A stretch of DNA of 19,265 nt from CAYLZW01 sp964388085 (GCA_964388085.1 CAYLZW010000092.1:1-19265); one strand, 5' to 3'; numbered from the stretch's first letter, positions 1 through 9,100 are shown. Numbers and translations: made by a program. The notes: generated from the letters alone by a model not told the origin.

Positions 1-237
1 GCGGACGTCCGCTTCTGGGTGCCCATGAGCGGCTTCACCGACAGCTTCAACGTCAGCGTCTCGTGCGCGCTGGCGCTCTTCGATCTCACGCGCCGTCGTC
101 GTCAGTTCCTCGGCACGGGCGGTGACCTGCCGTATGACGAGAGCGAGGCGAGGGCGCTCGACTGGCTCGAGCGCGCGGCCCGGCGGGGTACGAGGAACCG
201 GCTGCCCCGCGGGCATGACCCCGAGCGACGCGCGTGA
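1..237 (+). CDS. TrmH/SpoU-family RNA 2'-O-methyltransferase, C-terminal part (5' truncated by window edge)
   Basis: The open frame runs in from the left edge without a start codon, leaving 78 residues. The visible part holds the last conserved motif of the SPOUT fold: PMSGFTDSFNVSVSCALALF followed by an Arg-rich helix. In SpoU/TrmH enzymes the (S/F)NVSV(A/S)xA stretch forms part of the knotted S-adenosylmethionine site. Members methylate a ribose 2'-OH in tRNA or rRNA; TrmH itself modifies G18 of tRNA. The tail after the motif (about 40 residues, charged) is typical of the family's variable C terminus. With the N-terminal half missing I cannot separate TrmH from other SpoU paralogues, so no gene symbol is given. 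The next gene starts 59 bp downstream on the same strand and looks functionally unrelated. Confidence 0.8.
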   Translation, partial: ADVRFWVPMSGFTDSFNVSVSCALALFDLTRRRRQFLGTGGDLPYDESEARALDWLERAARRGTRNRLPRGHDPERRA

Positions 238-296
238 GAGGCCGGCGGCTGGTCGACGGATGGTCCGCGCCGCGCGCGGCCGTTAGCGTCGCCCGC

Positions 297-1391
297 ATGA
301 ATTCGTCTGCCCGGGCGGGAGCCCGCCTGATCGTCGCTGCCGTGCTCTCGCTCGCCGCGCTACCGCTCGTGGGCTGCGCCGCCACCGGTGGCAGCGAGGC
401 GCGCGACGCCTCGAACGCGAACGTGCCCCCGCTCGAGGACGCCGCCGTGCTCGACGCCAGCGCAGCACCCGACGCCGGCGCGTCACCGTCACCCGATGCG
501 GGTCCGATCGCGGTGACCGACGCCGGCCCCGCTCCCGCGCCGGACGCCGGCCCTCCGCCGCCCGCCGTGCTCAGCGTCGAGGGATGCGACTCGGCCAACG
601 CCTCCTGCACGTGCACGGACCTGGGCGGAGCGAACGCCTGTACGCACACGTTCGGCGGCGTGTACGCGAACCTCGGCTGCTCGGGCAGCTACCAGTGCTG
701 TGATGGAGCCTGGCGCAAGGGGCTCTCGGTCTGCGGCTCGTGCCTATGCAGCGACACGACGGGGGAGGCCGGGTGTCGCGCCGGTGACGACGTCACCAGC
801 ATGTGCCATCCGGTCTTCACGGGCACCGCGTCGGCCATCCCCGACGACGTCCGCGCGGACATGACGGGCAAGTCCTGGAAACCGGACATGGGCTGCCCCG
901 CGTTCTCGCAGCTACGGCTCTTGCGCCTCTCGTACTGGACCTTCGACGGCGGCGTGGCCGAGGGTGAGCTCGTCGTACACCAGTCGGTGGCCAGCGAGGT
1001 GATCGACGTGTTCGAGGCGCTCTTCGACGCGCGCTTCCCCATCGAGCGCATGCAGCGCGTGGACGCGTACGATGCCGACGACGACGCCTCCATGGCGGCC
1101 AACAACACGTCGGCTTTCAACTGCCGCCTGACGACGAGCGGCACGCAGCTCTCGCAACACAGCTACGGCAAGGCCATCGACATCAACCCGCTGCGAAACC
1201 CGTACGTGACGAGCGGCGGCACCGTGTACCCGCCGGCGGGCTCGAGCTACGTGGACCGGAGCGAGGTGCGAGAGGGCATGATCGTGCAGCCGGGTCCCGT
1301 GGTCGACGCCTTCGACGACGTCGCGTGGGGCTGGGGAGGGCGCTGGCCCGGTACGAAGGACTACCAGCACTTCTCGGAGAACGGTTTGTGA
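297..1391 (+). CDS. M15-family (VanY/M15_4-like) peptidoglycan peptidase lipoprotein
   Basis: Predicted 364-aa exported zinc peptidase. The start at 297 is chosen because it places a clean lipoprotein signal at the N terminus: a hydrophobic segment ending LPLVGC, with Cys27 as lipidation site. An in-frame start at 234 would add a basic, non-signal extension. Residues about 35-95 are a low-complexity linker with repeated DAG units. Residues 97-170 form a Cys-rich module of about 14 Cys, probably disulfide bonded. The catalytic domain is residues about 175-364: SQHSYGKAIDINP supplies H288 and D295 (HxxxxxxD) and DYQHFS supplies H358, the usual three M15 zinc ligands. WGWGGRW before H358 also fits. 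M15 enzymes cleave stem-peptide bonds (D-Ala-D-Ala carboxypeptidase or L-Ala-D-Glu endopeptidase); which of these cannot be decided here. No strong ribosome-binding site is visible. Confidence 0.85.
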   Translation: MNSSARAGARLIVAAVLSLAALPLVGCAATGGSEARDASNANVPPLEDAAVLDASAAPDAGASPSPDAGPIAVTDAGPAPAPDAGPPPPAVLSVEGCDSANASCTCTDLGGANACTHTFGGVYANLGCSGSYQCCDGAWRKGLSVCGSCLCSDTTGEAGCRAGDDVTSMCHPVFTGTASAIPDDVRADMTGKSWKPDMGCPAFSQLRLLRLSYWTFDGGVAEGELVVHQSVASEVIDVFEALFDARFPIERMQRVDAYDADDDASMAANNTSAFNCRLTTSGTQLSQHSYGKAIDINPLRNPYVTSGGTVYPPAGSSYVDRSEVREGMIVQPGPVVDAFDDVAWGWGGRWPGTKDYQHFSENGL

Positions 1392-1409
1392 CGCCGAGCG
1401 CGCGGTGAG

Positions 1410-1458
1410 CTGTCGTGTCCTGTCGTGCCCTGTCGCTGCCTGACAAGGCGCCAGGCAG
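1410..1458. promoter_or_regulatory. Phased CTGTCG triplet and small inverted repeat upstream of the amidase gene
   Basis: CTGTCG occurs three times at 1410, 1420 and 1430, an exact 10-bp period close to one helical turn. It is followed directly by the inverted repeat CTGCCTG (1436-1442) / CAGGCAG (1452-1458) with a 9-nt spacer. The stretch lies 19-67 bp after the M15 gene stop and 72-121 bp before the amidase start, so it could be a regulator-binding site, a weak terminator, or chance. No convincing -35/-10 pair was seen; GTACATATC near 1478 is the only AT-rich patch. Confidence 0.25.
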
Positions 1459-1530
1459 GAACCTTCAACCACTGTCAGTACATATCGCACCCCTCCGGCC
1501 GCACTCTGCTGCGTAACCGGAGGTTATGCG

Positions 1531-3663
1531 ATGTCTCGAACCCTTCTCCGCACGGCCCCTCTGCTCACGCTGGCGCTGCTCGCGTGTGAGACCGCCGATC
1601 TGGCGCCGAGCGCCGCCGAGCAACACGATCACTCGCTCGCGCCGACCGCGATCGTGCTGGGTGATGACCTGGCCGACACGTTCGTCCACGCAGACGGGTG
1701 GCTCGTGTCCCCTCGGCTCGCCGCACCCGAAGGCGCGACGCGCGCGGCCCTGCAGATCGACCTCCGCCTGGAGCGCTCGGACGCCCCGCTGGTCATCGAG
1801 GCCCGCGGCTTCTCGGACGGCAACGCCGCCGAGTGGGTGCCCGCCGAGGTGACGTGGCGAGAGGCGCCATACGCGGTGGCGCGCGCGGAGCTCGGCTTCG
1901 TCGCGGACGAGATCCAGGTGCGTGTGCCGGACGGCGATCAGGCGGTGCTCTCCGCGCTCCGCTACGAGGCGGTGGTCCCGCTCGACGAAGCCGAGGAACT
2001 CGACGCCGCCGAGCCGACGCTGCTCGGGCCCGGCGAGACGCAGCAGCCCCTCTCGAGCGTCTGGTCGAACATCGGCGTCAAGTCGCGGGCCTACTGGGGG
2101 GCTCGCGCCACGCGCTGCACCACCCAGAGCGTCAGCAAGAACAAGATCGCGGTGCACCACACCGTGACGCCACGGACCTACGCGGGCACGTACGCGGCGC
2201 GCGTGCGTCAGATCCAGGCGTTCCACATGGACGGCCGCGGCTGGTGCGACATCGGCTACCACTTCATGGTCACCGCCGACGGCACCCTCTGGGAGGCGCG
2301 TCCGGTGCACCTGAACGGCGCGCACGTCGGCGGCTACAACATGGGCAACGTCGGCGTGAGCTTCATCGGGTGCTTCCACCCGACGAGCGAGTGCAACAAC
2401 ATGGGCGGCAAGACGCCGCCCGAGCGCATGGTCCAGCAGGGGGCGCGGCTCATCGCGCGCATCGCCTCGCACTACGGGATCTCCCGCAGCTCGTCGACGG
2501 TGAAGGGCCATCGCGATCACCCGTCGCAGTGGACGAGCTGCCCGGGCGACAACCTGCACGCGCGGCTCCCGGCGCTGCGCAGCTACACGGCCCCGCCGGC
2601 GGGCTTCTGCAGCGGCAAGAACGGTACGTGGTGCGACGGCAGCAAGCTCGTGCGCTGCACCGACGGCGTCGAGACGAGCCGGACGAGCTGCGCGCACGGC
2701 TGTGAGTCCATGCCCATGGGCACGCCGGACCGCTGCTATGCGCCGCCGGCGCCTCCGCCGCCGCCCTCCTGCTCGGACGTCATCCGCATCGGTGGCGCGT
2801 CGCGCTACGCGACCGCCGCCAACGTGTCCAAGAAGACGTTCCCGAACGGCGCGTCCGTCGTCGTCATCGCCTCGGGCGCGGACGGCAACACCGACGCCAT
2901 CGTCGCGGGACCGCTCGCGCGCCACGAGGGCGGGGCGGTCCTGCTCACGCGCTCGACGGCGCTGCCCTCCGCGACGCGCGCCGAGATCGACAGGCTCGGC
3001 GCCACCCGCGCGATCATCGTCGGCGGGCCGAACACGGTGTCCAGCGACGTGCAGACGGCGCTCGAGGGCCTCGGCCTCACCGTCACACGGCTGTCCGGCG
3101 TGAACCGCTACGACACCTCGGCGGCCGTCGCTCGTCGGATCGGCGCCGCGGCCGGCTTCGCGTTCGTGGCCTCCGGCGAGGAGCGCGGCCTGGCGGACGC
3201 GGTCGCCGCGGCCGCGACCGCCGCCGCGCTCGACGCGCCGCTGCTCCTCGTGAAGAAGGGCGCGGTGCCCGCCGAGGTGGCGAGCGCGCTGAGCGAGCTC
3301 GGCATCACGCGCACCTACCTGACCGGCGGCACGACGACCGTGTCGTCGGCGGTCCAGCGGGCGCTGCCGAGCGCCGTCCGTCTCTTCGGAGGAGACAGGT
3401 ACACGACGGCCGCCGCGGTCGCCGGCGCGGGGCGCATCCTCGGTGCGAGCCCGTGGCGCGTGTTCCTCACGCGCGGCGACATGACCACCGACGCCGTGAC
3501 CGTCGGCGCCACGGGCCAGATGCTCCTGCTGTCGCGCACCGACGGGCTGCCGGCGGCGAGTCGGAGCTTCCTCTCCGAATACGCGTCGCGCGCGACGCTG
3601 GTCGGCGGCACGTCGTCGCTGAACGACGACGTGCACCGGCAGACCTGCGCCGCCTTCGACTGA
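1531..3663 (+). CDS. N-acetylmuramoyl-L-alanine amidase (Amidase_2/PGRP-like) lipoprotein with triple CW_binding_2 module
   Basis: 710 aa. Start chosen at ATG 1531, preceded by GGAGG at 1519-1523 with 7-nt spacing. Lipoprotein signal ending LALLAC (Cys19). Residues about 40-150 are an N-terminal beta-rich region I do not recognise. The amidase/PGRP domain spans about 175-350: KIAVHHTV (zinc His209/210), GYHFMVTADGTLWEARP, and GHRDHPSQWTSCPGD with His327 and Cys337 as further zinc ligands, so the catalytic set looks intact. It should cut the MurNAc-L-Ala amide bond of peptidoglycan. Residues 360-402 are a six-Cys mini-module. After a Pro-rich linker, residues 414-710 are three CW_binding_2-type repeats (about 95 aa each, with DRLSG/NRYDT-like starts and IIVGG motifs), a family best known from Gram-positive cell-wall proteins. 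This region is about 77 % identical to the C terminus of the gene at 4488. Confidence 0.87.
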   Translation: MSRTLLRTAPLLTLALLACETADLAPSAAEQHDHSLAPTAIVLGDDLADTFVHADGWLVSPRLAAPEGATRAALQIDLRLERSDAPLVIEARGFSDGNAAEWVPAEVTWREAPYAVARAELGFVADEIQVRVPDGDQAVLSALRYEAVVPLDEAEELDAAEPTLLGPGETQQPLSSVWSNIGVKSRAYWGARATRCTTQSVSKNKIAVHHTVTPRTYAGTYAARVRQIQAFHMDGRGWCDIGYHFMVTADGTLWEARPVHLNGAHVGGYNMGNVGVSFIGCFHPTSECNNMGGKTPPERMVQQGARLIARIASHYGISRSSSTVKGHRDHPSQWTSCPGDNLHARLPALRSYTAPPAGFCSGKNGTWCDGSKLVRCTDGVETSRTSCAHGCESMPMGTPDRCYAPPAPPPPPSCSDVIRIGGASRYATAANVSKKTFPNGASVVVIASGADGNTDAIVAGPLARHEGGAVLLTRSTALPSATRAEIDRLGATRAIIVGGPNTVSSDVQTALEGLGLTVTRLSGVNRYDTSAAVARRIGAAAGFAFVASGEERGLADAVAAAATAAALDAPLLLVKKGAVPAEVASALSELGITRTYLTGGTTTVSSAVQRALPSAVRLFGGDRYTTAAAVAGAGRILGASPWRVFLTRGDMTTDAVTVGATGQMLLLSRTDGLPAASRSFLSEYASRATLVGGTSSLNDDVHRQTCAAFD
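2770..3660 (+). repeat. CW_binding_2 module, copy 1 (297 codons)
   Basis: Encodes the C-terminal 297 residues of the amidase. It aligns without a single gap to copy 2 at 5193-6083, with about 69 differences in 297 residues by hand count. Both copies begin with a Cys after a poly-Pro linker and end TC(A/S)A(F/L)D. An in-family domain duplication or swap between neighbouring genes is the simplest explanation. Confidence 0.85.
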
Positions 3664-3744
3664 AGCGCTCGGCGCTCCCTCGCGCTTGTCCTACCCACCC
3701 GATGTCCTCGCCTGACTCCTCACCTGATTCCTGGAGGTCCCGTC

Positions 3745-4491
3745 GTGCTCACGTCCCGTCGTTCACGGTTCATCCTTGCCCGGGCGCTGTCGCAGCGCGC
3801 GCTCCCGGCGTCGGCGCTCCTCGCGCTCGTCGGCTGTACGTCGCCCGACATCCTCGATCCGCTGGCGGCTGAGAACGTCGTCGTGGAGGAGGCGCCGCCG
3901 CCCGTGCCGGAGTCGGACGAGGTCCCGGCCGCCGACGCCGTGCTGACGAACCCGGATGGCTCGACGACCGACCTCGGCCGCGTGCGCTCGGTGACGGACC
4001 ATCCGAGCGGCGGCGTGCTCGTGGTCGACGTGCAGGCCCACCTGTCGCTGGTGACGCAGGAGGTCAACCGGCGGCTGCTCGACGGCGTCGAGGGGCGGCC
4101 GGTGGTGCTGCCCGACGGGCGCGTCGTGGCGACCAGCGCCGAGGACCCCGTCGACACCGACCTCTGGCTCGTCACCATCGACGGCGCGCCGGCACAGCGG
4201 CTCACCGACAGCCCCGGCTCCGACGGCGCCCCCTTCGTGCTCGAGGACGGTCGGGTGATGTTCCTGTCGAGCCGGACGGGGGTCACGTCGCTCTTCGTCG
4301 TCGACCCGACCACGGGCGCGGCCAGCCAGCTGACCAACGAGGGCGAGCAGCCGGGCCGCCTCAGCGATCGCTTCGTGCCGCCTCCTGCCGTCGGTGAGCC
4401 GTGGCAGGAGGGCAGCCGCGTCTTCTACGACGCCGGCGACGCGGTCTGGTCCGTCGACGTCGTCACCGGCGCTGCGGAGGTGGTGCGATGA
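3745..4491 (+). CDS. Lipoprotein with PD40/WD40-like beta-propeller repeats
   Basis: 248 aa with a GTG start at 3745, supported by GGAGG at 3732-3736 with 8-nt spacing. The N terminus is basic, then hydrophobic, ending LLALVGC (Cys31), a lipobox. A Pro/Glu/Asp-rich linker follows to about residue 65. The rest contains TolB-like propeller strands, for example DTDLWLVTIDG, AQRLTDSPGSDGAPFV and RVMFLSSRTG..SLFVVD, which match the PD40 pattern (a D-x-LW/LF strand, then LT.......P.WSPDG-like). There are only about three or four blades, too few for a closed propeller alone, so it may be a partial propeller or pair with a partner. The gene ends in an ATGA overlap with the M23 gene, so the two are probably co-translated. 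Role unknown; a periplasmic or outer-membrane accessory to the M23 hydrolase is inference. Confidence 0.7.
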   Translation: MLTSRRSRFILARALSQRALPASALLALVGCTSPDILDPLAAENVVVEEAPPPVPESDEVPAADAVLTNPDGSTTDLGRVRSVTDHPSGGVLVVDVQAHLSLVTQEVNRRLLDGVEGRPVVLPDGRVVATSAEDPVDTDLWLVTIDGAPAQRLTDSPGSDGAPFVLEDGRVMFLSSRTGVTSLFVVDPTTGAASQLTNEGEQPGRLSDRFVPPPAVGEPWQEGSRVFYDAGDAVWSVDVVTGAAEVVR

Positions 4492-6086
4492 AGGCGCTGA
4501 ACGGCTCGCTCGTCGTCGTGTTCGCGGTCGCGCTGCTGGCGTCCACCGCCGCCGAGGCGCAGAAGTATCGCTTGCCGATCAAGCCGAAGTCGGGTTGGTC
4601 GCGCTACATCACCAACCACGTCGACCACGCGGGCGGCGCGGGGCTGCAGGACTACGCCTGCGGCTCGAAGACCTACAACGGGCACGGCGGCACCGACATC
4701 GGCGTCGGCGGCTGGGCCGGGATGGACGCCGGCCAGAACGTCGTCGCGGCCGCGGACGGCGTCGTCATCGCGGTCAACGACGGCTGCTTCGACCGCTGCG
4801 CGAGCTGGGCGGGCTGCACGTGCTCGTCGACGTTCGGCAACCACGTGGTGCTCCGGCACGCCAACGGGCGGAAGACGTATTACGGACACTTCAAGAAGAA
4901 CACCGTCGCCGTCTCCGTGGGCGAGCGCGTGACGTGTGGGCAGAAGCTCGGGCAGGTGGGGTCGTCCGGCTTGTCCACCGGGCCGCACCTGCACTTCGAG
5001 GTGCGCTACGCGGACAACACCAAGGACGATCCCTACCGCGGCAGCTGTGGCGGACCCATCACCTTCTGGGTGAACCAGGGCAGCTACAACGGCCTCCCGT
5101 CGACGACGTGCGACGGTGCCAGCGCGCCGCCGCCATCTCCGCCGCCGTCTCCGCCGCCGCCGCCGCCTCCGCCTCCGCCGCCGCCGCCGACGTGCGCGGA
5201 GGTGACGCGCATCGACGGATCGTCGCGGTATGTGACCGCCGCGAACGTGTCCAAGAAGGTGTTCGAGAACGGCGCCCCCGTCGTCATCATCGCCTCGGGC
5301 GCGGACGGTAACACCGACGCCATCGTCGCCGGACCGCTCGCACGGCACGAGGGCGGCCCCGTGCTCCTGACGCGGTCCACGGCGCTGCCGTCGGCGACGC
5401 GGGCGGAGGTCGCTCGGCTCGGGGCGAGCCGGGCGATCATCGTCGGCGGGACGAACGCGGTGTCGAGCGGGGTGGAGTCCGCGCTCTTTGATCTCGGCCT
5501 CACCGTCACCCGCTTGTCCGGCAGCAACCGCTACGACACCGCGGCGTCCGTGGCTCGGCGCATCGGTGGCGCGGCGGGCTACGCGTTCGTGGCCTCGGGG
5601 GAGGACGCTGCCCTCGCCGACGCCGTGGCCACGGCCGCCGCCGCCGCCGCGCTGGACGCTCCGCTGCTCCTCGTGAAGAAGGGCTCGGTGCCCGCCGCGG
5701 CCGCGAGCGCGCTCACAGAGCTCGGCATTACACGTACCTATGTCTCGGGCGGGCCGAGGTCGGTGTCGTCCTCGGTCCTCGAGGCGCTGCCGGAGGGGGT
5801 GCGCCTCTCGGGCAGCAACCGGTACGAGACCGCTACCCAGATCGCGGACGCGGCGCGCATTCTCGGCGCGAGCGCGCGGCGGGTGTTCGTCACCCGCGGC
5901 GACATGACCACCGACGCCGCCACCATCGGCGCCACCGGCGGGCTGCTCGTGCTGTCCCGCACCGACGGGCTCCCCGCGGCGAGCCGGACCTTCCTCGACC
6001 TTCACGCGTCGCGGGCGACCCTCGTCGGCGGGACGACGTCGCTGAACGACGACGTGCACCGCCAGACGTGCTCCGCCCTCGACTGA
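4488..6086 (+). CDS. M23-family peptidoglycan endopeptidase with triple CW_binding_2 module
   Basis: 532 aa. ATG at 4488 overlaps the previous stop (ATGA), and a Sec signal peptide follows (hydrophobic core 7-20, likely cleavage after AEA near residue 24, no lipobox). The M23 metallopeptidase domain is residues about 35-215, with NGHGGTDIGV giving zinc ligands H66 and D70 (HxxxD), YYGHF with H134, and GPHLHFEV with H167 and H169 (HxH). All key residues are present, so it should cut stem-peptide cross-links. Extra Cys pairs near 100-112 suggest disulfides. A linker of mostly Pro (about 214-235) leads to residues 236-532, the second copy of the three-repeat CW_binding_2 module. Together with the M15 and amidase genes this makes a hydrolase set acting on three kinds of peptidoglycan bond. 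Confidence 0.88.
   Translation: MKALNGSLVVVFAVALLASTAAEAQKYRLPIKPKSGWSRYITNHVDHAGGAGLQDYACGSKTYNGHGGTDIGVGGWAGMDAGQNVVAAADGVVIAVNDGCFDRCASWAGCTCSSTFGNHVVLRHANGRKTYYGHFKKNTVAVSVGERVTCGQKLGQVGSSGLSTGPHLHFEVRYADNTKDDPYRGSCGGPITFWVNQGSYNGLPSTTCDGASAPPPSPPPSPPPPPPPPPPPPPTCAEVTRIDGSSRYVTAANVSKKVFENGAPVVIIASGADGNTDAIVAGPLARHEGGPVLLTRSTALPSATRAEVARLGASRAIIVGGTNAVSSGVESALFDLGLTVTRLSGSNRYDTAASVARRIGGAAGYAFVASGEDAALADAVATAAAAAALDAPLLLVKKGSVPAAAASALTELGITRTYVSGGPRSVSSSVLEALPEGVRLSGSNRYETATQIADAARILGASARRVFVTRGDMTTDAATIGATGGLLVLSRTDGLPAASRTFLDLHASRATLVGGTTSLNDDVHRQTCSALD
5193..6083 (+). repeat. CW_binding_2 module, copy 2 (297 codons)
   Basis: Second copy of the module found in the amidase gene at 2770-3660. 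It has equal length with no insertions or deletions, and many long identical peptide stretches such as ASGADGNTDAIVAGPLARHE. The preceding linker (about 5130-5192) is a simple CCG/CCT-rich proline tract. Confidence 0.85.
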
Positions 6087-6128
6087 GCCCGGCGCGCGGC
6101 GAAGCGGGGCGCCGCGCGCTCCGGTCCC

Positions 6129-6170
6129 CATGAGCGCCGAGGCGTCTCTCGCTACGCCTCGGCGCTCATG
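6129..6170. terminator. Perfect 16-bp inverted repeat between convergent genes; candidate bidirectional terminator
   Basis: CATGAGCGCCGAGGCG at 6129-6144 is repeated exactly inverted at 6155-6170 with a 10-nt loop. It sits between the convergent ends of the M23 gene (stop at 6086) and smc (stop at 6152-6154). The right arm is the smc sequence for its last residues MSAEA and the smc stop lies in the loop, so the stem forms only with the copy downstream of the gene. There is no T-tract on either side, so intrinsic termination is not assured; 3'-end protection or Rho-linked termination are alternatives. Confidence 0.6.
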
Positions 6171-9100
6171 CGTACGTTGACCATCTTGGAGATGCCCGGC
6201 TCCTCCATGGTGACGCCGTAGAGCTGGTCCGCCATCTCCATCGTGCGCTTGTTGTGCGTGATCACGATGAACTGCGAGATGTTGGACACGTCCTTCACCA
6301 TCTCGTTGAAGCGGCTGACGTTCGACTCGTCGAGCGGCGCGTCGACCTCGTCGAGCAGACAGAAGGGCGAGGGCTTGATGAGGAAGATCGAGAAGATGAG
6401 CGAGACGGCCGTGAGCGCCTGCTCGCCGCCGGACATGAGCGCCACGCTCGAGAGCTTCTTGCCGGGCGGCTGCGCGTAGATCTCGACGCCGGTGCCGAGC
6501 AGGTCCGAAGGGTCGGTGAGCGCGAGCCACGCCTTGCCGCCACGGAACAGCCGCGGGAACACCTTCTGGAAGTTGTCGTTGATGGCCTCGAAGGCCTCGA
6601 GGAAGCGCTTCTTCGTCGTGCGGTTGATCTTGACGATGGCCTTCTCGAGCTGCGTGAGCGCGTGCGTGAGGTCGTCGCTCTGGCCCTTCAGGAAGTCGTA
6701 GCGGCGCTCGAGCTCGTGTGACTCCTCGATGGCGGTCAGGTTGATCTCGCCCATGGACTCGACCTGACGGCGCAGGTCCTTCACCTTGTCGACCGACTTG
6801 GCGTCGGGCAGCGGCAGCAGGTGGTAGTCGTACACGACGTCGCGCGGCCGAACGCCGTAGGCGGTCTCGGTCCTCGACGACAGCGCCTCGAGCTCTAGCT
6901 CCCTCTCGCGCAGGCGGATGGAGAGCTGGTTCAAGCGCGTGCGCGCCTCGTCGACCTTGTGGCGGCAGGCGCGCGCCTCGTGCTCGAGCTCGCGCACCGT
7001 GGTGGCGGCGACGTCATAGGCCGCTCGATCGCGCTCGAGCGCCTCCTTGACGAGGTTCCGCTCGCTCAAGAGGGCCTCGATGCGGCCCTTGGCCTCGACG
7101 ATGGCCTTCTCGAGCTGCTCGCGCTCCTCGAGCGTGTCCTTCACCTGCTGCGTGAGGCGCTCGAGGCGGCTCTGCACGTCCTTCTCGTTGCGCTCGTGGT
7201 GCTCGAGGGACTGCTTCAGGTTCTCGCGCCGCTCGCGGTGGGCGGCCGCGCGGATCTTGAGCTGGGTCGCGCGCTCGCCGGCGGCGGCGAGCTCCTCGTC
7301 GAGCGCGCGTTCGCTGCCCGTGGCCAGCGCGAGCTCCTCCTCGGCGGCGGCCTTCTCATCCTCGGCCGCGCTGCGCTGCCCGAAGCGCAGCTCGAGCTGC
7401 TCGGCGATGACGCGCGCGTCGTCGTCGCCCTTGACGCGCGCGGCGCTGATCTCGTCCTTGCGCAAGCTGAGCCGCGAGCGGTCGTCCTGCGCGCGCGAGA
7501 GCTCCTGCTTCTTCTCGACCTCGACGAGCTGCAGCCGGTGGACCTCCTGCGAGAGCTCGTCTGCCTTCGCCGTCAGCGCGCCCACCTGCCGCGTCGCCTC
7601 GTCGCGCTCCTCGAGCAGCGTCGTCAGCTTCTCCTCCTCGACGGCGGCCTGCTCGGACAGCTCGCGGATCTGCCGCTTCTGGCGCAAGAGGCCGCTGTCC
7701 GCCTCGGACTCGGAGCCGCCGCGCACGCTGCCGTCCGGCGACAGCACGTCGCCGCGCGCGGTCACGAGCGTGGCGCCCGCCGCGATCGCGGCCGGCCAGA
7801 GGGAGAGCGCCTGCTCGAGGCTGTCCGTCACGTACGCTCGACCGAGCACGCTCTCGACGACGATCCTGTGCCAGTCGGGGACCGTCACCTCGTCGAAGAT
7901 GCGCCGCGCGCCGCTCAGCCCGATCGCCACCGATGACGACGAGGGCAGGGCGCTCTTGACGAGCACCTCCACGCGCCCCTGCTCGCTGTCGTGCAGGTAC
8001 GAGAGCGCGTCGCGCGCGGCCTCGGGGCTGTCGACGACGACGGTCTGCAGACGAGCGCCGAGCAGCGCCTCTACCGCCTCTTCGACGCTGGCGGGCGCCT
8101 CGAACAGATCGGCCAAGAGCCCGACGACGCCGCGCGCGGGATTGTCCTCGCGCTGCATGAGGGCCCGTACGCCCCCGGGGCTGCGCTCGTAGCTGGCCGC
8201 GATCTCCTCGAGCGACTTCAGCATCGAGCGCTTCTCGCCCGCCACCGCGCGCTGCTCGTCGACCCGACGCGAGAGCTCGACGAGGGCCTTCTTGCGCGCC
8301 TCGAGCTCCTGCAGCGTCCGGGTGCGCTCCTCCTCGGCCTGGCCGCGCAGGCGCTCGGCCTGCGCGCGCTCCTCGGTCAGGACCTCGATGCGCTCCTCGC
8401 GCTCCGCGAGCTGGCGCTGCAGCTCGTCGAGCTCCGTCGAGAGCGTGCCGAGCCGCTCGCTGAGCTGATCGCGCTTCGACGAGAGGCTCTCGACCTCGCC
8501 CTTGGCCTCGGCCGCGCGCGTGACGGCCGCCAGCATGCGCGCCCGCAGCGCCTCGATCGCGTACGCGCGCTCCTGGCGCTTGCGGGTGAGCTCCTCCACG
8601 ACAGCCTGCGCGTCCGCCAGCGCCTGCTCGTGACCGGCGGCCTCCTCCTCGAGCTCTTCGGTGCCCTTCGAGAGGTCCTCGCGCTGAGCGGCGATGAAGC
8701 CGAGCGCCTCGCGCAGCCCGCCGATCTCCTCCCGCGCCTGCACCTCCCGCTTCTTGCCGACGTCGATGGACGTGGTCGCGTGCTCGCTCGTCTGCTCGGC
8801 CAGGCTGATGCCGTTGTCGAGCTCGTACAGCCGCGCTTGTGCCTTGGCGAGCTTGGCGTCGTCGTCGAGCAGCGCCAGGCGCTCGGTCTCGATGCGGAGC
8901 TCGAGCTCGGCGACCTTGGCCTCGTGTCCGGTCAGGTCCTCGCGCTCGGTGGTCGCGTGCTCGCGATCGAAGGACAGCGCCGTGCTCAGCTCGAGGAAGG
9001 ACAGCGCCGCCTGGCGCAGCTCGATCTGCCGGATCTCGCCCTTCAGCTCCTTGTATCGCTCGGCCTTCTTCGCCTGACGACGCAGGGTGCCGAGCCGCCG

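Noticed and set aside
1465..3636. Very long open frame antisense to the amidase gene
   Set aside because: Arg/Ala/Gly-rich product without domain motifs; a GC-bias shadow of the well-supported + strand gene.
3663..3687. Terminator after the amidase gene (AAGCGC/GCGCTT)
   Set aside because: Only 6 bp of stem with a 13-nt loop and no T-tract; expected by chance at this GC content.
5130..5192. CCG/CCT repeat tract as a regulatory or mobile repeat
   Set aside because: It is simply the codons of a poly-proline linker in the M23 protein.
4425..6530. Long minus-strand open frame across the M23 gene
   Set aside because: Low-complexity Arg-rich product that crosses the 3' end of smc in another frame; no motifs.
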